DNA from: Zelonia costaricensis
Lineage: Eukaryota; Euglenozoa; Kinetoplastea; Trypanosomatida; Trypanosomatidae
NCBI GenBank assembly: GCA_030849075.1
Contig: JASAOO010003313.1
Span: 1 to 39,646 of the forward strand
Direction: 5' to 3'
Length of the DNA: 39,646 nucleotides
Shown: positions 1 to 9,781 of the stretch, piece after piece
How the letters are laid out: each line of letters begins with the position of its first letter
Numbering within the stretch: position 1 is the stretch's first letter
Notes under the pieces: model-generated
The model's input: only the letters and a program-made list of their open reading frames with translations
What the model was told of the DNA's origin: nothing
Database searches by the model: none
Translations under genes and position numbers: made by a program

Positions 1-172
1 TACGCCTCCGTGCTCACAGTCGTGTGCGTGTGTCGAAGCTGCGCGCGGGGCCGGAAAGGGGGGCTCGGGGGAGGGAAGTCTGTGTGAACGTGTGTGTGTG
101 TTTGCGTACAGGTAACCGGGAGGGCTGCTGAAGTGTGGTCACGCGTGTGCTTGAGCAGCTCGGGCGAGGTCT

Positions 173-198
173 GGGGGTGGGTGTGGGGGTGGTGGGGA
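173..198 (+). other. G-rich run, possible G-quadruplex
   Basis: Runs of 5, 3, 5, 2 and 4 guanines are separated by one to three bases on the sense strand. A quadruplex is possible, but one run has only two guanines, so it is weaker than the run at 479-502. Confidence 0.45.
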
Positions 199-478
199 TG
201 GTGGACGTGTCCGTGAGCCTGTGTGCTGCCAGCGTCCCCTCTCCTCTCCCCCCTCCACGTTCCCCCACCCCCCTGGTGGCGGCCCCACCATGTGCGGCCG
301 CCACCGCCTCGTCAAGCAGCACACCTGTGCTGCCTCCACTCCTTCCTACACGTACGCCGTACGCTGCGCTTCTCTCTGCATAGGTGAGCATCCCCCCCCT
401 GCAGCTCCGTCCCTTCCCCTTCCCCCCCACTCCGTTGCCGTCGCCCCCCCCCCTCCCCCCGCGTTCTCGTTCTCGTGC

Positions 479-502
479 GGGGAGGGTGGGGTGGGGGGTG
501 GG
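479..502 (+). other. Compact predicted G-quadruplex
   Basis: Five guanine runs (4, 3, 4, 6 and 3) are separated by single bases (A, T, T, T). One-base loops favour a very stable parallel quadruplex. It is on the sense strand, so it would also form in the pre-mRNA. Its sequence is direct; its function is unknown. Confidence 0.6.
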
Positions 503-986
503 CACCGCGCGATGCGTGCGCCTCGTGGAGCAGCGCGATACACCGGCCTGTGCCACCGTACGCCATTTCATTTCTGCGTTTGCTTTTTGTTCTGTTTCGT
601 CCTTTTACGACATCATCAGGAGACAACACACGTAAAACACACGCCGAACCGCCGCTGCCCGTGGCGGCATCGCGCATCTCCGCACGTGACGATGCACAGC
701 GGCGAGAGAAGAGAGGAGCGAGGGAGGGAGAGGGAGAAGGAGAGGAGGGGCCTCGGGTCGTATGTGATCTGGTGTCGCAAGTGTGTGTGTGTGTGTGTGC
801 GTGTGTGTCAAGAGTCTTCTTGGTGACGCCGCCTCCGTACACGTTCCTTCTCCCATCTCAGCACTCTCTCCCCTCACTGTGCTCCCTTCTCACCCGCCGG
901 AGTCTGTCTCGGACGCGTGGGGTGACTTGCGGAGGCAGCGTCTGCTGCACGCCTGCCCATAACGTCGTATGGACTCGGCGATGCGC

Positions 987-988
987 GC

Positions 989-1020
<32 letters not shown>

Positions 1021-1027
1021 GTGTGTG
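987..1027 (+). repeat. TG microsatellite
   Basis: An almost uninterrupted run of TG dinucleotides with occasional CG units, typical of trypanosomatid intergenic DNA. Confidence 0.9.
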
Positions 1028-1173
1028 CGCTTCTGTGTATGCACACAAACGCGCACGCAATGGAAGAGGTGGGCGCGCCCCACGTCGCGTGCTCGGAGGC
1101 TTCCCTTCGCCCTCTTCACCTCCTCGACCGGTCCCCCGCCTGAGACCCCCTTCACCGACGCATCGCCGAGCCG

Positions 1174-1238
1174 CACTCCCCCCCTCCCCTCCCTCCGCAC
1201 TCTGTCTGAACGTTTTGGTCGCTCCGCGCTCTCCGCAG
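1174..1238 (+). promoter_or_regulatory. Predicted spliced-leader acceptor for the RING gene
   Basis: A C/T-rich tract from about 1174 to 1200 is followed by CGCAG, with the AG at 1237-1238. This would leave a 5' UTR of about 92 bases before the ATG at 1331. A CCCA-repeat stretch (about 1288-1306) lies inside that UTR. Confidence 0.5.
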
Positions 1239-1330
1239 TGTGCTCGGTCGAGCACGCTGAACGTCCGACACACTGTCTCACATATACCCACCCACCCACC
1301 CACCCACACACACAACCCCCACAACGAGCC

Positions 1331-4300
1331 ATGGACCTCCTCGCCACCATGGCACTCGATCGCGATGCGGTCAACACCGTCACACTCCGCCTCCTGCCCC
1401 CATCCGCCTCCACCCCCTCGCCGTCGCCGTCGAGCCCCGGCAGTGGAGGGGCGGCAGCGACCGCCAGCTCTAATGCACCGGAGACGGCATCACCGTGGCT
1501 GCTGATACACACAATCCCCATCACCGCGAGCCTGTCTCGCACCCTGAGCCGGCTCGTCTCGATCGAGGACGCCGCGATGGCGCAGGCTGCGGCTGCTGCA
1601 GGTGCTGGGGCTGGTGCCGGTGGTGTTGGCGTGGCTGCCGGGCGGCCCAGCTCGGGGGCCCGCGTGAGCTGCTCCTCCACCTCGCAGTCTCCCGCGCCAT
1701 CCTCGAGTGGGCGTCCGATGCTGCTGCGGTCCGTGGCGAGCGCGGCTGCACCCTCCGCCGCCACCCTCGCAGAGGCTGCCGCGTCGCACGCCTCCCTGAA
1801 CTCCCCGTGTGGCACGCCCGCCGCTGCGATGGCGCCAGCACCCGGAGCGGTGAGTTCCACTAAATCTGCCAGCGCTAGTGCCGGCCTCACTGAACTGCTC
1901 ACTACCCCACCACCAACGCGACTGCGGGACGGTCTCACGTCGGGGACGCAGCTCGATCACCCCGACGCGGCGTCTGCCGCAACGGCCACCAACAGCAGCG
2001 TACCCACAACACCCATCCACGCCACCGCGGCTGCGAAACCCGCCGCGACGTCGTCGCACACGCGCCGCCTTCGGTCCCTCTCTTCAACTTCTTCCTCGTC
2101 GGCCGCATCGCTCTCGTCCGCGTCGTCGTCTTGTGCGGCGTCGCCGTCGTCATCCACGTCTTCGTGCGCACCAAAGCGTGTGTCTCTCTTGTCGCCGGCG
2201 TCCGAGGCCGTACACCGCTCCTGCTCGACCCCCGAAACGGACCGCGCTGGATGGGTGGAGCTGGTGCGGGTCGGCTACATCGTCAGCGAGATCCATGCCT
2301 ACTGCATCCTTGTGAAGTGCCAGCGAGCCGCACAGGCGGCGGTGATGAAGGCGGCACTCGAGGAGGGCGCCGCGCTGGGCTTGACGGCACCGGTGGAGTT
2401 CGTCAGCGACGCGCGGCCCGTTGTCGTGACGCACCGCACCTTCGCGGAGTCGCGCGTGAGGGCGGTTGAGCCGGACGGCGCGGTGGCAGCAGCGGACGCG
2501 GCGAGGGGAAAGGAGCGCGGCGCGGGGGCGGAGCGGTGGCGCGCCGATGTGCACACAACCACGCTGCTGGAGGCGATCACGACGGTGTACCCCGTCCGCG
2601 GCGGCGAGCCAGGTGACGATGATGACGGCGGTGCTCAGCGCGCAGTCGCCGGAGCTGCCGCAGGAGTCGCGGATGGCGGTACAGGAGACGATGCGGAGCG
2701 GAACGGCTACGCGAGCGACGAGGACGGCGGCACCACGCGCGCCGGACACCAAGATCCCCACCGCCATCACCACCATCACCAGCACGATCGTCGGGAGGCG
2801 CACCACGCGTTGCGGCTGCCACCCGCTGCCACGCAGTCCAGCGCCAGCGCCACCCCTCCGCCGCAGTCACAGCCGCGCGCGCGTGGGGCGACGACGGCGG
2901 ACGGTGTCCGCAAAGGCGCGGCCCCGCCCCCGTCACGGCACGCCTCCGCGGCCGCTGCGGCGGCGCAGCACGGCAACAGCAGCAGCAGCCCGGCCTGCAC
3001 GAGCCCCTCGCACGCGCTGACGCCGTCGCTGCGCGGGTCGCCGGGCCGCCACGCGCACACGCCGCTGCACCTCCCAATGTCCGCAGGCGGCGGAGGTGGC
3101 GGCGCGACGCTGTCGATGATGGGCCGCTGGGGTGGACGCGGCTCGGCATCCGCGATGGCCGCGGCGGCGACCACGGCGACGATGCGCGGTGCAGTGCCGC
3201 TGCGCGGCGGAGAGTTCTGTGCGATCTGCCTCGACCCGCTTCTGCCCCGCGCGTGTGTGACGACGCTGTGCCAGCACGCCTTCCACCTCCGCTGCTACGC
3301 GCAGCTGCCGTCCGGTTCGGCCGAGTGCCCACTCTGCCGCTTCACCGTCTACGACCTGCTGAACGACGCGCGGTGCAAGGTGTGCGGCACGTACGAGGAT
3401 CTGTGGGTGTGCCTCCTCTGCGGCCACGTCGCCTGTGGGCGGGCGCGGCGCGACCACCAGCAGGACCACTTCCAAGCCTCGGGCCACTCGTGCGCGTGGC
3501 AGAGCAGCACCAACCGCATCCGCAACTTGAGCTCCCGCATGTTTCTACATCAGGAGGTCGCCCTGCTGCTCGGTGACGATGACAGCGCGGCGGGGGAGGA
3601 GGAGGCGGAGGAGAGCGCGGCACCGCGTCGCACGAGCGGGGCCGCGGCGCCGACCACGGCCTCAGTGGAGGATGCGACAGCCTCTGCGAGCGGCATGTCT
3701 GCGCACCCCACCAGTGCTTCTGCTTCTGCTGCGGCTGCGGCTGCGCGCGACGCCGCGTCCAGCACGGGCGTGCAGCGCGCCCGCTACATGTCCTGGCTCG
3801 ACTCGCCAGAGGACTCTGAGCTGCAGGCTGTGCTGAGCGAGAGCAAGGAGGAGGCCGTGGCGCAGTACTACACGCAGTTTCTCCGCCAGATTGCCGAGGA
3901 GCAGCAGCGCTTTTACGAGGCGAGGCTCGTAGAGCGGCGCCGTCGGCGCGAGCGGCGGCACGCAGCAGCGGCGAGTGCCGAGAACGCAGCCACGCCGCCC
4001 GGCGCGTGCGGCACCGCCGCGTCTGCGTCGACACCGACCATGAGCTTCACGAGCGTCGTGCGTGACGAGCGGCGGCAGCGCCGGCACGTCTTGGCCGACT
4101 ACGTGCAGGGCAGCATGAGCCTCTTGCAGGAGGCGCAGCGGGCGTACGCCAGTATGACACAAGGGCTCCGCGCCACGCGTGATGCGGCGCAGCAGCAGGT
4201 GCTGTTGCAGTCGCACTTGAACGCTGGCATGCTGGCTGAGGCGGAGCAGGTGCTGCAACGCACGCAGGAGGCGCAGCGGAAGGGGGAGAAGGCGTCACAG

Positions 4301-4363
4301 GCGAAGGCCGCGGAGGAGGCGCGGCTGCAGGCGCGTGTGGCAGAGGCGTTGGCGTCGTTGTAG
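1331..4363 (+). CDS. BRAP2/ETP1-type RING and ZnF-UBP protein (putative E3 ubiquitin ligase)
   Basis: A protein of 1010 residues. Residues about 307-385 resemble the RRM-like BRAP2 domain. A RING-H2 finger follows at C630-C669 (C-x2-C, then C-x-H-x2-H-x2-C, then C-x2-C). A ZnF-UBP domain starts with the CKVC motif at 682 and ends near 727. The C-terminal 170 residues are charged and probably coiled coil. This order is that of BRAP2 in animals and Etp1 in yeast, cytosolic RING ligases whose UBP finger binds the free ubiquitin tail. It is longer than those because of Ser/Ala/Thr-rich insertions (residues 20-300 and 390-625). The reading frame stays open upstream to 989, but that part encodes repeats and precedes the likely splice site, so I chose ATG 1331. 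An alternative ATG seven codons in is possible. Confidence 0.9.
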   Translation: MDLLATMALDRDAVNTVTLRLLPPSASTPSPSPSSPGSGGAAATASSNAPETASPWLLIHTIPITASLSRTLSRLVSIEDAAMAQAAAAAGAGAGAGGVGVAAGRPSSGARVSCSSTSQSPAPSSSGRPMLLRSVASAAAPSAATLAEAAASHASLNSPCGTPAAAMAPAPGAVSSTKSASASAGLTELLTTPPPTRLRDGLTSGTQLDHPDAASAATATNSSVPTTPIHATAAAKPAATSSHTRRLRSLSSTSSSSAASLSSASSSCAASPSSSTSSCAPKRVSLLSPASEAVHRSCSTPETDRAGWVELVRVGYIVSEIHAYCILVKCQRAAQAAVMKAALEEGAALGLTAPVEFVSDARPVVVTHRTFAESRVRAVEPDGAVAAADAARGKERGAGAERWRADVHTTTLLEAITTVYPVRGGEPGDDDDGGAQRAVAGAAAGVADGGTGDDAERNGYASDEDGGTTRAGHQDPHRHHHHHQHDRREAHHALRLPPAATQSSASATPPPQSQPRARGATTADGVRKGAAPPPSRHASAAAAAAQHGNSSSSPACTSPSHALTPSLRGSPGRHAHTPLHLPMSAGGGGGGATLSMMGRWGGRGSASAMAAAATTATMRGAVPLRGGEFCAICLDPLLPRACVTTLCQHAFHLRCYAQLPSGSAECPLCRFTVYDLLNDARCKVCGTYEDLWVCLLCGHVACGRARRDHQQDHFQASGHSCAWQSSTNRIRNLSSRMFLHQEVALLLGDDDSAAGEEEAEESAAPRRTSGAAAPTTASVEDATASASGMSAHPTSASASAAAAAARDAASSTGVQRARYMSWLDSPEDSELQAVLSESKEEAVAQYYTQFLRQIAEEQQRFYEARLVERRRRRERRHAAAASAENAATPPGACGTAASASTPTMSFTSVVRDERRQRRHVLADYVQGSMSLLQEAQRAYASMTQGLRATRDAAQQQVLLQSHLNAGMLAEAEQVLQRTQEAQRKGEKASQAKAAEEARLQARVAEALASL

Positions 4364-5315
4364 GCACAGGGCGCGGGCTGTGATGCACCGCCGATGGGGT
4401 GCCCACGCCCGAGGCTGGATGTCATGCACACTCACTTTGCGCTTCCTCCAACCTCCGTCCCCCCCCCCTCCCCACCCACCCGCCGCAGCTCACGCGCACC
4501 TGCCGCCACTCGCTTGTGTCCCTCGTGCAAATGTGCCCGCCCTGCTGCGTGTGATGCGTGGGACCTTTGCACATTACGTATGCGTGCTGATGCCGCGCAT
4601 TCACCGCACGGCCTCCCGCCTGTGCGGACAAACAGCTTGATTCCATCCTCGAAAACAGAAACTGCAGCAGCGCCGCGCAGCTCTCGCACGAGCGAGGCCG
4701 ACGGTGTGGCGCGCGTCTGCCGGTCTCTTCCCCCCTCGCGTGTCTTGTGCAGAGGGTGGACGTGCCTCGACTTAGGGCCCGTGGCCCCCCCCCCACCCTC
4801 ATGTGGAGGAACTTCAAGTCGGTTGCGCCTCCTCTCGGGCTAGGTCGCACTAATGCACGGTTCTTGTGGCATGCCCACTTGATCGATGGACACGCACCGA
4901 ATACCGTTCCTCCACCCTCCGTTGCCGCTTCTTTGCGTCTTCTCCCATTCTGCTCCCTCGCGCCCGTGCGAATCCCCCAGTCCACGGCTGCCGCACCAGC
5001 ACCCCCCCCACCCCCATTCGTTTGCCTCCCGCTCGAGCCGGGTCACTCGATCGAAGTGTAGGGGTTCACAACAACGTCCTTGTCTCCGCTCAGCAACACC
5101 ACCCGCACACTCCCCACCACCCACCCGCACACACGCATCGTCACGCACGCGTGAGAAAGCGCAGCCCCTTTCCGCCTGTTACCCCCCCTCGTGTATCTCG
5201 CACGCCCCAAACGTAGACAAGCGAGCCAGGCATAGGAAGAGAGACGAACGCGGCAGCTTCAAGCTGACTGGAGCGCCGCTCCCGCACCGCTCTTGCTCGG
5301 CGCCTTGTATTCTGC
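4364..5315. other. Intergenic/UTR DNA between the RING and membrane-protein genes
   Basis: This is probably the 3' UTR of the RING gene plus spacer. It contains poly-C tracts and short ORFs of low complexity on both strands, none of them convincing. Confidence 0.7.
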
Positions 5316-5346
5316 ATCCCCTCTCCATCCCCTTCTCCGCCTTCAG
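5316..5346 (+). promoter_or_regulatory. Predicted spliced-leader acceptor for the membrane-protein gene
   Basis: A clean pyrimidine tract ends in TTCAG, with the AG at 5345-5346, giving a 5' UTR of about 360 bases. A second, longer pyrimidine-rich stretch (5588-5690) has no AG before the start codon. The next AG lies at 5733-5734, inside the coding region. Confidence 0.5.
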
Positions 5347-5708
5347 CAGCAGGTCTTTCCTTCTGGTGGCGCTCCTCGCCGACGGCCTCGTCGCTAGCAT
5401 TTCTCGTCTCTGTGTTGTTGTGAGGTGGTGCGTGTGTGCGTGTATGCGGTGCAGGTCCTTTGCTCCTTGTGCTTGACCAACAAATCTGTGAACGTCGCTG
5501 GGGTGGAAGTTCGATTTCGGTGCACACGGTGCCTGCTAGCGACTGTGTGGTGTCACGCTGGTTGTTGTTTCTCCCGTTTGCGGCTCCACCTGCCGCCCTC
5601 CCCCCCCTCTGCCGCCTTCCTCCGCCCATCAACGCGCCTGCTGTTGCACTCGTCCTCACTCGCCGTCATTTCTTCTTCTTCTGTGTGTGTGTGTGTGCCA
5701 CCGTCGAC

Positions 5709-7496
5709 ATGGCCACGGGAACGGCAAACCCCAGGTACCAGCCCAGCCCATCCATCTACGATGCATGGGCTGCTACCCTGTACCCGCTCCTCATGCCCGC
5801 GCTGCTGGCGAGCGCGGGGCCCGTCGTGGTCGTACTGACGGCCCGCAACCGCGCGCCGGTGCTGCTGCTCAGCGTCGCGGTGCTCACGATGTTTGCGGAC
5901 GGCCTGCTGGGCAGCTGCGCCTTTCCACTGCAGCACCAGTACGCCTTCACGCCGGCAGTGAATACGCTGCTGGCTTACGCAGGCACGGGGGCGTATTGGC
6001 TGAGCGGCGCCGTGCTGGGGCCGCTACTGGAGCACCTCGGGTGCCACCGCTCCTGCCGCGCGCTCGCGGTGGCCGGCGTGGTGGGGTCGGTGACCATGAC
6101 GTTGCCAATGAACCTGGCGTGGATCATCTCCCGCGTCGCGGTGGCGACGGCGACGTCAGGGCTGACGGGCTGGGCTGAGTTCGCGCTGTACCGCGCCGCG
6201 CCGCTCACGGACGCATCGTCGGCGGCGGCGTCGGCAGGGGGCGCATCGCGCGCCCACCGCACGAGCGCGGCAGCAGCTTCTTCGGCGGCACTGGCGAAGA
6301 GGTCCGACTCGCCGCCAGAGCACCAGCAGCCGCAGCAGTTGCAACCGCAGGGCTGGCGCTTCTCAGCGGGAGGCTCCAGCGCTGCTCCGCCGCAGCTCGG
6401 CTCTGTGCAAGCACGCGGCAACAACGCGGCCGCTGCCGCCGCTTCGTTTGCGCCCACCGGCGATGCAGAGGCGAGCGACCTGGGCGAGCGAACCTCCAGC
6501 AGCGGGGCACTTTTGAGCGACGCGGGCGTCATCAGCGAGGAGCAGGCCATGATGCGTGGCGGTGGGAGCGCGCTGACGTTGCTGCACCTCGCGCGTCCGG
6601 CGATGCTGTGGGCGGCGATGCGGCTCGCCCCTCACCTCAACGCAGAGACGCCACGCGTGTCCATCGGGCCGTGCTGGATTGCGGGGTTGTGCTTCGCGTC
6701 CGTGTTCGTGCTCGTCTCCACCGCCTCGGCGGCGTCGCTCGGGGACGCGCCAGCCTCGGCCACGGCAACGCTGTCGACGGCGGTGCTGGGGCGGGAGTAC
6801 CGGCAGCGGTACGCCGCAGCCATGACCACGCTGCGTGCGGTGCGGCACGTGGCGCATCACGTGGTGGACATCTTCTCCGGCGCGGCCTTCACGGTGATGT
6901 CGCTGCTGTGGGTGCCGATGCTCGAGCTGTACGACGAAACAGTGCCGTTTGGCTTCGTCTTCGAGCTCTTCATGCTCGCCACGTTCCTCGGCGGTGTTGC
7001 CACTTTTCCGTCGTGGTTCGTGGGGGCGGCGGAGGCGCTGGTGATTGTGCTGCTCAGCCTGTGCGAGCGCACCCTGCTGGGCTCGCGCAACTACGCCATT
7101 CCCGTCACGATCATGCTCGGCGGCATGGCGATGCACGCCACGAACGGCGCCGTGTCGCTCGCGGCGAGCCTCTGGCGGGCGACGCAGTTTGGCCGCAGCG
7201 GGACCGCCACCCTCACCCACCTGTTTCTCGTGCGAGCCTGCACGGGGGTCGTCACGTGGCACATGCTGCGGTCCATCGACGGGGTGTGCATGGAGGACGC
7301 GCTGGTGTGGGAGGCGAGCTGGATGCGGTGGCTAATGTGGGTCGAGGCGATTGCGCTGACGCAGTGCATCGTTGGCCGCTTCGACTCGAGGCGGGAGGTG
7401 CGGCGGCCGCTGCCGAGTGCACCACCACCGCCGCCGATGATGTGCTCCTCGCACCCCGGGTCGTCGGACGGGAGTGAGAAGGAGAGCGTGCTGTAG
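5709..7496 (+). CDS. Twelve-TM membrane protein, probable major-facilitator transporter (MFS_5/MFSD5-like)
   Basis: A protein of 595 residues. By eye there are about five or six hydrophobic segments in residues 14-160, then a hydrophilic Ala/Ser/Gln-rich loop (about 165-280), then about six more. This is the 6 + loop + 6 plan of the major facilitator superfamily. GPLLEHLGCHRS, in the second-to-third segment region, resembles a degenerate MFS motif A. The stretch with SLLWVPMLELY followed by FGFVFELFMLATF resembles the second half of MFS_5 (MFSD5-type) proteins, reported to transport molybdate. The family call is tentative and no substrate can be read from the sequence. I chose ATG 5709. An in-frame ATG at 5436 would add 91 residues encoded by UTR-like DNA. 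Confidence 0.8.
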   Translation: MATGTANPRYQPSPSIYDAWAATLYPLLMPALLASAGPVVVVLTARNRAPVLLLSVAVLTMFADGLLGSCAFPLQHQYAFTPAVNTLLAYAGTGAYWLSGAVLGPLLEHLGCHRSCRALAVAGVVGSVTMTLPMNLAWIISRVAVATATSGLTGWAEFALYRAAPLTDASSAAASAGGASRAHRTSAAAASSAALAKRSDSPPEHQQPQQLQPQGWRFSAGGSSAAPPQLGSVQARGNNAAAAAASFAPTGDAEASDLGERTSSSGALLSDAGVISEEQAMMRGGGSALTLLHLARPAMLWAAMRLAPHLNAETPRVSIGPCWIAGLCFASVFVLVSTASAASLGDAPASATATLSTAVLGREYRQRYAAAMTTLRAVRHVAHHVVDIFSGAAFTVMSLLWVPMLELYDETVPFGFVFELFMLATFLGGVATFPSWFVGAAEALVIVLLSLCERTLLGSRNYAIPVTIMLGGMAMHATNGAVSLAASLWRATQFGRSGTATLTHLFLVRACTGVVTWHMLRSIDGVCMEDALVWEASWMRWLMWVEAIALTQCIVGRFDSRREVRRPLPSAPPPPPMMCSSHPGSSDGSEKESVL

Positions 7497-7954
7497 ATGT
7501 CGGTGCACGCGGACGGGGGCAGCCGCCTTCTCGACCACGCAGAACGACGAGTCACCGAGCATGTCAGTGCAGAAGCGTCCTGGACGGTGAGGCGCCGGGA
7601 ATAGCGTTCTTCTTTGTTTGTGTGTGTGTGCACCGGTGGTGCGGCCGGAGCTTTGGCTTGGGCGGCTGTGTAACTCTAGTGTTTTCTTTTTTTTGGAGTT
7701 TGTCTCTTGCGTGGTGCGCTATTCGTTCTTCTTCTAGTTTCTGATGTTCATTGTCGCGGAAAGGGGGGAGGGAGGGGGAATGCGGTGGGTTTGTGGTGCG
7801 GGTCTACACATGTGTACGTGTGCTCCCGCTCGCAGATGCCCACTCCCGCCGCCGTCTCGATGCCTTTCCGGTCGGGTCGTCACCCACCCACTCACTTGCG
7901 CCCCCTCCACCCCCCTTGCCTGTCCTCCATCCACTGCTTTGCTGAGGGGTCCGT

Positions 7955-8031
7955 GCGTGTGTGTGTATGTGTGTGTGTGTTTGGGGTTCACATCATCTCC
8001 TCCTCCACACACACACACACACACACACACA
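7955..8031 (+). repeat. TG tract followed by CA tract (self-complementary arms)
   Basis: A TG run at about 7955-7980 is followed, after some 25 pyrimidine-rich bases, by a CA run at about 8006-8031. In RNA the two arms would pair as UG with CA and form a long hairpin. Confidence 0.75.
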
Positions 8032-8871
8032 AACGTGGCAACGTTTCGAAGAGTAAACAAAAAAGGAAATGAGTTTGCTCCATTCGCTTTCCCTCTTTCG
8101 TGTGCTCTTCTCTCGCGCAGGGCTGCGCGGCTGCTGGCATGAGGAGGAGCAGCAGAAAGGGGAGAGGGGGGGTGGACGTGGTCGTTGTCGCATCGGGCGA
8201 TGCGTGTCGTCGACGCTCTCTTCTCGCCTTCACCTCTTTACCTCCTCCCCCGCCTCCCTGCGATGTGGAGAAGACAACCGGCGGCGTGACTCCCCTGCAC
8301 CGGCTGATTTGAGTGTGCGTGTGTGTGCTCTTCGCGTTCGGGACAGGGTGAGGGGGGGGAGCACAGTGACGTGCCTCCCCGCCTCCCCCCTCCCCCGATC
8401 AGCTGCCTTGGTGTGAACTCTTCCTTCTTGTCTTCTACCCATTCGCCACTCTTCCACTTTCCCTCTCCCTCCCTCCCTCTGTGTCTGTGTGTGTGTGTGC
8501 GTTCCGTTTATCAGCTGTTTTTTTCCAGTCATCGAGCCGCGGCCAGCGCGCGCCGCTGCCCCCCCCCCCTCCCACCTGTGATGTTGGGGCTGTTCAGTGA
8601 TTTACCGGGACGCCTTAGTTCAGACGTCGTGATGTGTGTGTGTGTGTGTTGATGTGACGACTGATCGACTCCAAGTTGCTGCTCGATTCACAGACTGCGT
8701 TCCCCCCTCCCCTCCCCCCACACACACACTCACGTGCGACTCCCCGTGTCACGGCGGTCGTTATTGTTTTCCTTCTTCTTTTTGTTATGTGTGCGTTTGT
8801 TGTCTCGGTGGGGCGATCGCACGTTGTGCACGCTTCTTCTCTCTTCCACCTGCTGCTGCTGCTGCTGATGC

Positions 8872-8914
8872 GGGAGCTGATGCGTGGCACAGAAAACAGC
8901 GCTGATCAGCTCCC
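8872..8914 (+). repeat. Perfect 10-bp inverted repeat (hairpin)
   Basis: GGGAGCTGAT at 8872-8881 is exactly complementary to ATCAGCTCCC at 8905-8914, with a 23-base loop. It lies just after a short CTG repeat and is outside any gene. Confidence 0.7.
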
Positions 8915-9528
8915 ACCTTGACCGCAAACCTTGTTGTTGATACTGTTGTGATGATATGTGCCCTCCCCGTATGCGCGCGTGTTTCGTGTGCGGGCGTCTT
9001 CTTTCTCGCTTCTCTCGTGTCTCCTTGGTTTTTTTTCCTCCATGTGTTTTGCTGATCTGTGATGGAGGATCGCCGTGTACGCGTGTGCAGCTGCGTGAAC
9101 GTGTGCTCTATTCTCAGGTTTCGAGTTTGTTGGCGTGTGCGTGTGTGTTTGTGTAATTTGACGGAGTGTTGTGGTATGTGCCGCCTGCGTGCGGTCTTGT
9201 CCCATCATGATGCGCAACGCCACCCACCCTCCCCCCTTTCACTCTCTCCTCTTCTTTTCTTTTCTTTTCGCTCGATCACACTTGCAAGCAGAGCAAAGCG
9301 CCTCAACACGTCAACGCGTGCGTGAAAGAAAGGCAAGCGCGGAAACGAGAAACGAGACTGCCACGAAGAACACACACAGACACACGCGAAGCGACACGGA
9401 GGCTGCGGCGGTGTGTTGCGGTGTGCGCGCTTGTGTTTGTGTGGCTGAGTGTGTGCTCTGGAGCTCTGCCCAGTGGCAACATTTTGATGAGCAACCACAC
9501 ACACACACACACAGACGGGGACGGGGAT

Positions 9529-9569
9529 GCACGACGTGCAGATGCGCCGACAGCGCATGTCTGACGTGC
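9529..9569 (+). repeat. Multi-part hairpin upstream of PNC1
   Basis: ATGCGC (9542-9547) pairs with GCGCAT (9553-9558) around the loop CGACA. CAG (9539-9541) pairs with CTG (9561-9563). GCACG (9529-9533) pairs with CGTGC (9565-9569). Small bulges separate the stems. The structure ends about 210 bases before the PNC1 start codon. Confidence 0.55.
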
Positions 9570-9654
9570 CGTTGATGCTTCCCCCATCCTCGCCTTGCTC
9601 CCAGCTCTTCCACGCCCCCCCCCCTCCTGCGCTTCTTCGTCAACGCCCGTTCGA

Positions 9655-9774
9655 CAACTCATCCCCCGTTTCCCCTCCTCCGACCTGACCGGCATCTGCA
9701 TCTGCGGAAAGGCAGCTGCTTCCCCCCCTTCTCTTCGCTACACACACACACACGTTTCTAAAAATCAGCAACAG
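9655..9774 (+). promoter_or_regulatory. Predicted spliced-leader acceptor region for PNC1
   Basis: Two candidates are seen. The tract at 9655-9682 is followed by AG at 9714-9715, leaving a 5' UTR of 66 bases. The tract at 9716-9739 is followed by AG at 9767-9768 or 9773-9774, leaving only 7-13 bases before the ATG at 9782. Confidence 0.5.
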
Positions 9775-9781
9775 TCTTCAC

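Larger units (their letters stand above)
1..1173. other. Intergenic/UTR DNA upstream of the RING-finger gene
   Basis: No ORF here looks coding: all are short, low in complexity and shared by several frames. The stretch holds two G-rich runs (173-198 and 479-502), scattered pyrimidine tracts and a TG microsatellite. It is probably the 3' UTR of an upstream gene outside the window plus spacer. No tRNA-like or other RNA gene was recognised. Confidence 0.7.
7497..9654. other. Intergenic/UTR DNA between the membrane-protein and PNC1 genes
   Basis: About 2.2 kb with no credible gene. It holds TG and CA microsatellites, many pyrimidine tracts and three structured spots listed separately (7955-8031, 8872-8914, 9529-9569). 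Short ORFs here mostly encode repeat-derived Cys-Val or Thr-His runs. Confidence 0.7.

Noticed and set aside
989..1330. Upstream extension of the RING-finger frame by 114 codons
   Set aside because: It encodes TG-repeat-derived Cys-Val runs and precedes the likely splice acceptor at 1237-1238.
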